DNA of 12,555 nt from NCBI GenBank assembly GCA_002309275.1, contig DBXL01000015.1, forward strand, positions 1 through 12,555, written 5' to 3'. Below the pieces are notes generated by a model. The model was not told the DNA's origin, searched no databases, and saw nothing but the letters and a program-made list of their open reading frames with translations. The position numbers and the translations under genes are program-made. Below are positions 7,886-12,555 of this stretch, one piece after another. The stretch comes from Ruminococcaceae bacterium UBA1213 (GTDB lineage: Bacteria > Bacillota > Clostridia > Oscillospirales > Acutalibacteraceae). Numbering within the stretch: the stretch's first letter is position 1; each line of letters begins with the position of its first letter.

Positions 7886-8103
7886 TTATCATCAACGTCC
7901 TTTCCATTATCGAAAGCCGTGCCAAATAAATTTTCAAAGGCTGATTTCGGCGGGATTGCAATACCTCTTTCCTCGTCACCCAAAATAACAAGAGTATCAC
8001 CTGGTTTGATATTAAAAATTTCCCTTGCCTGTTTGGGAATAACAATCTGCCCTTTTTCGCCTACTGTGGCAGTCCATGCATATTTACCTTTTGGTGTCGT
8101 CAT
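7882..8103 (-). CDS. AbrB/MazE/SpoVT-family DNA-binding protein
   Basis: The protein is 73 residues from ATG 8103. AGGTGG lies about six bases before this ATG; an upstream in-frame GTG at 8112 is part of that ribosome site and is rejected as the start. Residues about 8-50 form the swapped-hairpin AbrB fold, with the signature ATVGEKGQIVIPKQAREIFNI followed by KPGDTLVILGDEERGIAI. The tail is short and acidic. Such proteins bind DNA as dimers or tetramers and often repress their own promoters. Here a dyad overlaps the -10 box of the gene's own promoter. The stop overlaps the glycosyltransferase start by four bases, so it is probably the dedicated regulator of the unit. It could be a MazE-like antitoxin by fold, but no toxin gene adjoins it. 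Confidence 0.9.
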   Translation of the reverse strand: MTTPKGKYAWTATVGEKGQIVIPKQAREIFNIKPGDTLVILGDEERGIAIPPKSAFENLFGTAFDNGKDVDDK

Positions 8104-8120
8104 TATTACCACCTCATTAA

Positions 8121-8145
8121 GTATGATTTGTTATACAAATTATAC
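8121..8145. promoter_or_regulatory. Dyad overlapping the promoter (putative AbrB-type operator)
   Basis: GTATGATTTG (8121-8130) and CAAATTATAC (8136-8145) form an inverted repeat with nine of ten positions matching and a five-base centre. It covers the -10 box and the expected start of the minus-strand transcript. That is where an autorepressor would bind, and the first gene of the unit encodes a DNA-binding protein. The link to that protein is inference. Confidence 0.55.
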
Positions 8146-8167
8146 TATACCTACTTTAAAATGTCAA
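8139..8167 (-). promoter_or_regulatory. Consensus sigma-A promoter of the AbrB-glycosyltransferase unit
   Basis: On the minus strand, TTGACA (8167-8162) and TATAAT (8144-8139) are both perfect consensus boxes separated by exactly 17 bases. Transcription should start near 8132, about 29 bases before the ATG. A promoter this strong normally needs a repressor, which fits the overlapping dyad. Confidence 0.88.
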
Positions 8168-8192
8168 TACCCAAAATAAAAAATTTTGCATG

Positions 8193-8223
8193 AAAAAAGC
8201 AGTCGGGATTTTCTCCCGACTGC
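8193..8223 (-). terminator. Intrinsic terminator of the HAD phosphatase gene
   Basis: The arms GCAGTCGGGA (8199-8208) and TCCCGACTGC (8214-8223) pair perfectly over ten bases with a five-base loop. On the minus strand six T (8198-8193) follow. It separates the phosphatase gene from the next minus-strand promoter, which begins 26 bases further on. Confidence 0.93.
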
Positions 8224-8234
8224 CATATATATTA

Positions 8235-9041
8235 TCATACAGCGATTTTTTCAAGAACGTGAGCAATGCCGTCAGAGTCGTTTGAGAGGGTGATGAAGTC
8301 AGCCACTTTTTTAACTGTATCAGAGGCATTATCCATAGCAACTCCCAAGCCTGCATATTCTATCATGGAAATGTCATTGAAGCCGTCACCGCAGGCAACG
8401 CATTCATCTGTTGAAAAGCCTGTCATTTTGAGCAGTCTGTCAATAGAAGAAGCCTTGTCAATGCCATTGGGGACTATCTCAAGGAAAAATGGCTCGGATT
8501 TGAAAATACCAAGCCTGCCTTCATACTTTTTAGACAGGATTTTTTCAAGTTCAAGAATAGTTTCAGGCTCACCATGCAGAAGACATTTATTTATATCAAA
8601 GTCAACATATTCTGCAAAATCCTGTACATACTTGATTCCCATACCATTTATTTTTGCTTCGATCTTTGTATAACGGTTAATGTCGTTTCCGACAACGATT
8701 TTATCATCTTCATATGTATTTATCCCGACAGGATAATTTTGAATGATACCGCATATTTCAGGGATATATTGCTTATTGAAAACGGTCTGAAACAGGATAT
8801 TTCCCGTTTGACAGTTGATTGCACAGCCGCCGTTATAGGCAAGAATATATCCGCCATACTTTTTCAGTTTGAGTGTCTGTGCATGGGGAAGTATGCCGTG
8901 CAGAGGTCTGCCTGACGCAAGAATGAGTTTACCGCCGTTTTCCTGAAAGTCCAACAAAGCTTTTTTTGTTTTTTCAGTGATGACTTTTTCGGAGTTTGTG
9001 AGAGTGCCGTCAATGTCAAGTGCCATTATTTTGTACTTCAT
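8235..9041 (-). CDS. HAD-IIB (Cof-type) phosphatase
   Basis: This is a 268-residue haloacid-dehalogenase-superfamily hydrolase of the Cof/YidA group, which dephosphorylates sugar phosphates, flavin or pyridoxal phosphates and similar small metabolites. All four motifs are intact: LDIDGTLT with Asp9 (nucleophile) and Asp11; Ser43 in ILASGRP; Lys196 in GIDKAS; and Asp219 and Asp223 in GDGFNDISM. The insert between motifs II and III (about residues 85-190) is the C2B cap that sets substrate choice, so the substrate cannot be predicted from sequence. It is cytosolic, with no signal peptide. The ATG at 9041 is preceded by AAGGGAG at good spacing. It has its own promoter and terminator and is divergent from the CBM26-like lipoprotein gene, so it appears monocistronic. 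Confidence 0.93.
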   Translation of the reverse strand: MKYKIMALDIDGTLTNSEKVITEKTKKALLDFQENGGKLILASGRPLHGILPHAQTLKLKKYGGYILAYNGGCAINCQTGNILFQTVFNKQYIPEICGIIQNYPVGINTYEDDKIVVGNDINRYTKIEAKINGMGIKYVQDFAEYVDFDINKCLLHGEPETILELEKILSKKYEGRLGIFKSEPFFLEIVPNGIDKASSIDRLLKMTGFSTDECVACGDGFNDISMIEYAGLGVAMDNASDTVKKVADFITLSNDSDGIAHVLEKIAV

Positions 9042-9082
9042 AAAAAAATCTCCCTTAAAATTCCTTTTTTCCCTTCGACATT

Positions 9083-9111
9083 ATTTTATACAAACAGCGA
9101 TATGCCGTCAA
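9083..9111 (-). promoter_or_regulatory. Likely promoter of the HAD phosphatase gene
   Basis: On the minus strand TTGACG (9111-9106) is followed after 17 bases by TAAAAT (9088-9083), inside TATAAAAT. Both boxes match five of six consensus bases. The leader would be about 35 bases with AAGGGAG before the ATG. Confidence 0.55.
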
Positions 9112-9204
9112 TAGTATTTATTCAGCATATTATACTGTTGAAAAGCGTATTTTTTGTATCTTTATGCAGATTTCAAAAATATTGTCTTAATTTGCAAAAA
9201 GATA

Positions 9205-9232
9205 TTGAAAATTTTTTTGTAAAGTGTATAAT
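9205..9232 (+). promoter_or_regulatory. Promoter of the CBM26-like lipoprotein gene
   Basis: TTGAAA (9205-9210) and TATAAT (9227-9232) lie 16 bases apart in a very AT-rich stretch. Transcription would begin near 9239, placing GGAGGT (9260-9265) and ATG 9276 in a short leader. This argues against upstream starts in the same frame. Confidence 0.7.
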
Positions 9233-9275
9233 TATATTTGACATCATATATGCAAAAATGGAGGTTTGTTTTTTT

Positions 9276-9878
9276 ATGACAAAGAAAAATATAAAAGTCA
9301 TTTTTTCATCACTTTTAATAGCTGCCCTGACTTTGACAGTAGCAGGCTGTGCAGCCCGTGAGTACCGCACAGACGGTTCACCCGTTTCAACAGCCCCTGT
9401 AACTTCAACAGAGCCGTCTGTGGAAGAAAGCTCAGAAGAACCGTCCGCTGAGGAGAGTTCGGAAGAACCGTCAGAGGAAGAAAGCTCCGAGGAAGTATCA
9501 GAAGAGGAAAGCTCTGAAGAATCCTCAGAGGAAGAAAGCACGGAAGAGTCCTCAGAGGAAGAGAGTTCTGAAGAAGAATCAGAAGAAGAAAGTTCGGAGG
9601 AAGAAGCAGAGGGAATTAAAATTACATTCGTAAAGCCTGAAACATGGAGTGATAATGTCCATGTAGCCGTATATCAGAAAGGCGGAAAAGCTGAATTGCC
9701 CGGTGCGGCTATGACGAATAATGGTGACGGCACTTTCTCCTATGTCATCACAGAGGAAATTGAAGAACCTGTTGTAATATTCAATGATGCAGACGACGTA
9801 AGGCAGAGAAATATGTATCCCCGTTCAAATGCATTTGATGTTGAAGACGGTAAAATATATGATCCTGCTGTAGGCTAA
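9276..9878 (+). CDS. Lipoprotein with Ser/Glu linker and CBM26-like (starch-binding) domain
   Basis: The protein has 200 residues from ATG 9276, which has GGAGGT ten bases upstream. The open frame reaches back to 9102, but that part contains the promoter and is not coding. Residues 1-25 are a lipoprotein signal peptide ending in the lipobox VAGC, with Cys25 lipidated. Residues about 46-112 are an almost pure Ser/Glu linker of repeated SSEE units. Residues about 113-200 form a small beta domain with F118, P121, W124, Y133, the stretch PGAAMTNNGDGTFSYVI, and VVIFNDADDVRQ. This order of features (P..W....V.VAVY, PG..M...GDG.FSY, VIFND) resembles CBM26 starch-binding modules. There is no catalytic domain, so a role in holding starch or another glucan at the surface is inferred. 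A domain search could reassign it. Confidence 0.85.
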   Translation: MTKKNIKVIFSSLLIAALTLTVAGCAAREYRTDGSPVSTAPVTSTEPSVEESSEEPSAEESSEEPSEEESSEEVSEEESSEESSEEESTEESSEEESSEEESEEESSEEEAEGIKITFVKPETWSDNVHVAVYQKGGKAELPGAAMTNNGDGTFSYVITEEIEEPVVIFNDADDVRQRNMYPRSNAFDVEDGKIYDPAVG

Positions 9879-9927
9879 GTTTGACGGGCAAGAATTGCAA
9901 TTTTTGAAGTATAGAAAAATCAACCAT

Positions 9928-9969
9928 AAAAGGCTGTCGTCTTTTCGATAAAGAGCGACAGCCTTTTTT
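9928..9969. terminator. Terminator between convergent lipoprotein and aguB genes
   Basis: AAAAGGCTGTCG (9928-9939) pairs with CGACAGCCTTTT (9956-9967), and the T-run continues to 9969. It terminates the plus-strand lipoprotein transcript. Read on the minus strand, the stem ends in TTTT then ATGG, so it probably also ends the aguA-aguB transcript, less efficiently. Confidence 0.88.
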
Positions 9970-9972
9970 AAT

Positions 9973-10007
9973 TGCACATTGCTAACTGCTAATTGCTAAT
10001 TGTTAAA
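9973..10007. repeat. Tandem heptamer repeats at the end of aguB
   Basis: Five seven-base units follow in register: TGCACAT, TGCTAAC, TGCTAAT, TGCTAAT, TGTTAAA. Three are near-identical and the outer two degenerate. The run starts just past the terminator and enters the last codons of aguB, supplying its stop codon (TAG at 9991-9989). Confidence 0.75.
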
Positions 10008-10861
10008 TAGGATTTTGGGCGACGGTCACGGAATAATCCCCAGCTTGTGCGGAGTTCACGGATTTCATCAATGTCAAATTCATGTGATATAATACATTCG
10101 CCTTCACGGTCAGCAGAAATTAAAATTTCGCCTGTTTCATCTGTAATGAATGATGAACCGTAGAATTTAAGTGCAGAGGATTGGTAATTGTTTGCAGCAG
10201 AGGGTGTAACGGTTTCCGTGCCTACACGGTTGGCGGCTATGACAGGGGTTATATTGCAGGCAGCGTGTCCCTGCATACATCTTCTCCAATGGGGCATACT
10301 GTCAACTTCAAGAATGGGTTCAGAGCCTATTGCAGTCGGATAAAATAAAATGTCTGCACCTTTCAGAGCCATACATCTGGCACTCTCCGGAAACCACTGG
10401 TCCCAGCATATTCCTACACCGATACAGCCGAATTTTGTATGCCACGCCTGAAAGCCTGTATCACCGGGAGTAAAATAAAATTTCTCCTGATAGAAATGGT
10501 CATCGGGAATATGCGTTTTTCTGTAGATGCCGAGCATTTCACCGTCAGCATCTATCATGGCAACGGTATTATAAAATGTATTGACGTACTTTTCATAGAA
10601 GCTTACGGGAATGACAACATTCAATTCCTTTGCAACGCTTTTAAAACGCTGTACAGCGGGATTTTTTTCAGTGGTTTCCGCAAGTTTATAAAAATCATAA
10701 TTTCTCTCCTGGCAGAAATACAGGTTTTCAAACAATTCAGGCAATAAAATGATATTAGCACCGTCAGAGGCAGCCTGACGGACAAATTTTTCTGCTTTAT
10801 CAAGATTTTCTTTGCTGTCGCCTGTCATGGACATCTGTACAGCCGCAACTTTTACTTTCAT
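9989..10861 (-). CDS. aguB: N-carbamoylputrescine amidase
   Basis: AguB hydrolyses N-carbamoylputrescine to putrescine, ammonia and CO2, the second step of the agmatine route to polyamines. The 290-residue protein is a nitrilase-superfamily carbon-nitrogen hydrolase with the full Glu-Lys-Cys triad: Glu42 in LLPELFENLYFCQ, Lys115 in YRKTHIPD and Cys152 in GICWDQWFPE. It also has HWRRCMQGHAACN and NRVGTE, typical of the carbamoylputrescine branch. The ATG at 10861 has AAAGGAG ten bases upstream. The gene starts 15 bases after the aguA stop, so the two form an operon. The last residues (LTISN) are encoded by, or border, a tandem heptamer repeat, so the native C-terminus may have been altered; catalytic parts are far away and intact. 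Confidence 0.95.
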   Translation of the reverse strand: MKVKVAAVQMSMTGDSKENLDKAEKFVRQAASDGANIILLPELFENLYFCQERNYDFYKLAETTEKNPAVQRFKSVAKELNVVIPVSFYEKYVNTFYNTVAMIDADGEMLGIYRKTHIPDDHFYQEKFYFTPGDTGFQAWHTKFGCIGVGICWDQWFPESARCMALKGADILFYPTAIGSEPILEVDSMPHWRRCMQGHAACNITPVIAANRVGTETVTPSAANNYQSSALKFYGSSFITDETGEILISADREGECIISHEFDIDEIRELRTSWGLFRDRRPKSYLTISN

Positions 10862-10876
10862 ATCAAATTCACTCCT

Positions 10877-11968
10877 TTAAAATTTGGGTATCTGCTGAGT
10901 AATACAATGGATATTTCCCCCGCCTATGAGAATATCCCTTGCATAAATGCCGATAACTTTTCTTGTCGGGAAAAGGCTTTGCAAAATTTCAACAGCTTTT
11001 TCATCATTTTCATCATGGAATTGCGGACATAAAACATGACTGTTGGAAATGTAGAAATTTACATAAGAGGCAGCAAGCCTTTCATTTGGAGTGCGTGTAG
11101 GCTCTCCGTTCATGTCGTCAAGTCCCTCACATTCCTCTTTTGTAATCATAACGGGCTTGGGCAGAGGTAGTTTATGTACAGTAATTTTTCTGCCTTTTGC
11201 GTCAGTGGAGTTTTCCAGAATGTCAAGACAGCTTTTCGACATGGCATATTGAGCGTCATTTTTATCGTCAGTCCAGCCAAGCACCACATTACATGGAGAG
11301 GTAAAAGCACATATATTATCAACGTGTTCATTTGTTTCATCATTGTAAATGCCCGATTTCAGCCAGATGATTTTCTTTATGCCGAGAGTTTTTTTCAGCA
11401 TATCTTCAATTTCACTTTTAGACATATCAGGGTTTCTTCCTTTACTTAAAAGACAGGCTTCCGTTGTAATGAGAGTACCCTCACCGTCAGTATGAATAGA
11501 ACCGCCCTCTAAAATGAAATCCCTGAAATTATAGGTATCGACATCAAGCACATCACATAATTTTCTTGCCATTTTATTGTCCTTATCCCAAGGAAAATAC
11601 AAGCCGTCATGCAGTCCGCCCCATGCATTGAATCCCCAGTCTATGCCACGAATGGTTTTGCCGTTTGTAACAAAAGTCGGTGCAACATCCCTTGCCCATG
11701 AATCATCAGATTCCATTTCGATAATTTTCACTCTGTCGGAAAGCATGAATCTTGCACTGTCGTAGTCATCATATCTTGCACAAACAATGACTTTTTCTGA
11801 AAGAGCAATCGTTTCAATGACTTCACAAAAAGCCTTTCTTGCGGCATAAGCCCCGTACTGCCAGGAATCCCGCCTGTGAGGGAATATCATAATACAGCCG
11901 TAATGTTCGGAAAATTCCGCAGGCATATAAAAGCCGTCATCTGTGGGAAATGTCTTTAATATCTTCAT
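10877..11968 (-). CDS. aguA: Agmatine deiminase
   Basis: AguA deiminates agmatine to N-carbamoylputrescine and ammonia. The protein has 363 residues from ATG 11968, close to characterised agmatine deiminases. An in-frame ATG at 11977 directly abuts AAAAGGA (11984-11978) and cannot use it, whereas ATG 11968 is nine bases away, so 11968 is preferred. Guanidino-group-modifying fold motifs are present: SDDSWARDVAPTF (about 87-99), LEGGSIHTDGEGT (about 153-165), ETNEHVDN with His215, and the nucleophile Cys355 in GGGNIHCITQQIP. It is the first gene of aguA-aguB. It has its own promoter and lies downstream of a leader-like region with a terminator, which may control it. Confidence 0.95.
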   Translation of the reverse strand: MKILKTFPTDDGFYMPAEFSEHYGCIMIFPHRRDSWQYGAYAARKAFCEVIETIALSEKVIVCARYDDYDSARFMLSDRVKIIEMESDDSWARDVAPTFVTNGKTIRGIDWGFNAWGGLHDGLYFPWDKDNKMARKLCDVLDVDTYNFRDFILEGGSIHTDGEGTLITTEACLLSKGRNPDMSKSEIEDMLKKTLGIKKIIWLKSGIYNDETNEHVDNICAFTSPCNVVLGWTDDKNDAQYAMSKSCLDILENSTDAKGRKITVHKLPLPKPVMITKEECEGLDDMNGEPTRTPNERLAASYVNFYISNSHVLCPQFHDENDEKAVEILQSLFPTRKVIGIYARDILIGGGNIHCITQQIPKF

Positions 11969-12000
11969 ATATTTCATTCCTTTTGAATTTTATCGTGATA

Positions 12001-12029
12001 ATTATATCATACTTTTTCAATTTATACAA
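12001..12029 (-). promoter_or_regulatory. Promoter of the aguA-aguB operon
   Basis: On the minus strand TTGTAT (12029-12024), a 17-base spacer, and TATAAT (12006-12001) preceded by TGA form an extended -10 promoter. Transcription would start near 11994, with AAAAGGA then ATG 11968. It begins right after the upstream terminator. Confidence 0.72.
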
Positions 12030-12030
12030 C

Positions 12031-12062
12031 AAAAAAGCCCCGCATATTTTCAATGCAGGGCT
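12031..12062 (-). terminator. Intrinsic terminator read on the minus strand, upstream of aguA
   Basis: In minus-strand RNA, AGCCCUGCAU (12062-12053) pairs with AUGCGGGGCU (12045-12036) over ten positions including one U-G wobble. The loop has seven bases and six U follow (12036-12031). On the plus strand the same wobble becomes a C-A mismatch, so the structure is built for the minus strand. No protein gene lies directly upstream on that strand. Confidence 0.85.
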
Positions 12063-12130
12063 GAATCATTTTTTGTCGGCAGCTTTCAGTAAAGCCGTCT
12101 TACAGCAGATATATGACTCTCTCCGCCGCT
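12031..12130 (-). ncRNA. Candidate small RNA, or leader/attenuator of aguA
   Basis: About 100 nt lie between a good minus-strand promoter (12137-12165) and a strong minus-strand terminator. No plausible open frame with a ribosome site is inside. The RNA would start near ACCAGCGGCGGAGAGAG. It contains the hairpin CGGCUUU-ACUG-AAAGCUG (about 12099-12082) and possible CAGC/GCUG pairing near its 5' end. I see no match to a riboswitch class, SRP RNA, 6S RNA or T-box that I know. It could be a free RNA or a premature-termination leader of aguA; both are inference. Confidence 0.45.
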
Positions 12131-12136
12131 GGTAAT

Positions 12137-12165
12137 ATTATATTCATGTTTGCAGGAAATTGCAA
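12137..12165 (-). promoter_or_regulatory. Promoter of the candidate RNA
   Basis: On the minus strand TTGCAA (12165-12160, four of six consensus) is followed after exactly 17 bases by a perfect TATAAT (12142-12137). The predicted start is near 12130. Confidence 0.55.
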
Positions 12166-12194
12166 GCGTTTTTGATGAAAAAATATGCCGAACT

Positions 12195-12237
12195 TTGTAA
12201 ACTTTCCACGAAAATTTTTATATATATAAATTCGTGG
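12195..12237 (+). promoter_or_regulatory. Dyad and possible promoter upstream of the sigma-factor gene
   Basis: CCACGAA (12206-12212) and TTCGTGG (12231-12237) form a perfect seven-base inverted repeat around an AT-only centre. TTGTAA (12195-12200) and TATATA (12219-12224), 18 bases apart, could be a weak sigma-A promoter within it. The dyad could be an operator or simply a hairpin. Confidence 0.35.
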
Positions 12238-12262
12238 AGCCGTTTTTGAAACCATGCGTATA
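12236..12262 (+). promoter_or_regulatory. Possible ECF-sigma-type promoter (autoregulation)
   Basis: CGTATA at 12257-12262 equals the -10 element known for Bacillus SigW-type promoters. GGAGCC (12236-12241), 15 bases upstream, loosely resembles an ECF -35 element. ECF genes often transcribe themselves. The match is weak, especially at the -35. Confidence 0.2.
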
Positions 12263-12285
12263 TGATAGTAAACAGACGGAAAGGA

Positions 12286-12555
12286 GTGTTCAAAACGGAC
12301 AGATATAAAAAATTGGCGGAACGTCTGAAAAAAGGCGATGAACGTGCATTGTCGGAGATAATAGGGGAATTTACGCCGTTTGTTGCGACGATAATCAGAA
12401 ATATTTCCAACGGGCAATTTCAAAAAGAAGATACGGAGGAAGTAATAACAGATGTATTTTTGACTTTATGGAGAAATGCGGATAAACTTGAAACGGATAT
12501 GTTAAAGCCGTATATCATCTGCATAGCGAAAAGCCGTACAAAAGACAGGCTGAGA
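12286..12555 (+). CDS. ECF-like RNA polymerase sigma factor, 3' partial
   Basis: The open frame runs to the window edge. Ninety codons from GTG 12286 are visible, covering the N-terminus and sigma region 2: LAERLKKGDERALSEIIGEF, then EDTEEVITDVFLTLWRNADKL, then KPYIICIAKSRTKDRLR. This is the helix order of ECF region 2 (2.1 to 2.4), which binds the -10 element and core polymerase. Region 4 would lie beyond the window. The start is unclear: ATG 12262 is in frame but has no ribosome site; GTG 12286 overlaps AAAGGAG (12280-12286) and is too close to use it; TTG 12313 has no ribosome site. GTG is given because VFKTDRYKKLAERL looks like a natural N-terminus. No anti-sigma gene is visible, so the signal it answers to is unknown. 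Confidence 0.8.
   Translation, partial: MFKTDRYKKLAERLKKGDERALSEIIGEFTPFVATIIRNISNGQFQKEDTEEVITDVFLTLWRNADKLETDMLKPYIICIAKSRTKDRLR

Noticed and set aside
7882..8103. Toxin-antitoxin pair (MazE-like antitoxin)
   Set aside because: The coupled downstream gene is a full glycosyltransferase, not a small toxin.
8104..8112. GTG start for the AbrB-family gene
   Set aside because: The GTG is part of the ribosome site AGGTGG; ATG 8103 is properly spaced from it.
9102..9275. In-frame 58-residue N-terminal extension of the CBM26-like lipoprotein
   Set aside because: It contains the TTGAAA/TATAAT promoter and would bury the lipoprotein signal; GGAGGT correctly precedes ATG 9276.
9420..9610. Ser/Glu coding repeats as a low-complexity assembly artefact
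   Set aside because: The frame stays open with varied codons and leads into an ordered domain; Ser/Glu linkers of this kind are plausible in surface lipoproteins.
9973..10007. CRISPR-like repeats
   Set aside because: The units are seven bases, directly adjacent and without spacers.
11969..11977. ATG 11977 as the start of agmatine deiminase
   Set aside because: It directly abuts AAAAGGA and so cannot use it; ATG 11968 has nine-base spacing.
12111..12173. Short plus-strand peptide frame starting ATG ACT CTC
   Set aside because: About 20 codons, no ribosome site, and it overlaps the minus-strand promoter and candidate RNA.
12100..12423. Minus-strand open frames covering 12100-12423
   Set aside because: They cross the hairpin and run opposite the clearly coding sigma-factor gene, and have no ribosome site or recognisable motifs.

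Overview
The window reads like a piece of the chromosome of a low-to-moderate GC Firmicute, most likely a Ruminococcus-type gut anaerobe (Oscillospiraceae). This is inference. It rests on AAGGAG-type ribosome sites, sigma-A style promoters, the style of the proteins, and a cell-surface lipoprotein that carries what looks like a CBM26-like starch-binding domain. There are no tRNA or rRNA genes, insertion sequences or CRISPR arrays.

Layout. Bases 1-5909 are on the plus strand. The window opens inside carB (large subunit of carbamoyl-phosphate synthase). That reading frame runs without a stop into a complete diaminopimelate epimerase (DapF), giving one CarB-DapF polypeptide. Its stop codon overlaps the start of pyrG (CTP synthase) by 4 bases. 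An 85-residue unknown protein follows, preceded by unusual overlapping inverted repeats, and a strong bidirectional terminator closes the block. Bases 5950-8167 are a minus-strand unit: a consensus promoter overlapped by a dyad, an AbrB-family regulator, a membrane-anchored family-1 glycosyltransferase translationally coupled to it, and a small lipoprotein with a TTG start whose ribosome site lies in a hairpin. Bases 8193-9111 hold a single HAD-IIB (Cof-type) phosphatase gene with its own promoter and terminator. A divergent plus-strand gene (9276-9878) encodes the lipoprotein with a long Ser/Glu linker and a CBM26-like domain. Bases 9989-11968 on the minus strand are an aguA-aguB operon, agmatine to N-carbamoylputrescine to putrescine. 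Upstream of it, 12031-12165 has its own promoter, a structured stretch and a minus-strand terminator: a candidate small RNA or an aguA leader/attenuator. The window ends inside an ECF-type sigma factor gene on the plus strand.

How the genes work together. CarB makes carbamoyl phosphate for pyrimidines and arginine, and PyrG makes the final pyrimidine nucleotide CTP. DapF makes meso-diaminopimelate for peptidoglycan and lysine, so one transcript, and one protein, joins nucleotide and wall-precursor synthesis. The aguAB pair makes putrescine. The AbrB-glycosyltransferase-lipoprotein unit and the CBM26-like lipoprotein both point to the cell envelope.

The observations most worth following are the CarB-DapF fusion, the candidate RNA at 12031-12130, the autoregulation-like promoter of the AbrB-glycosyltransferase unit, and the double inverted repeat at 5593-5636.
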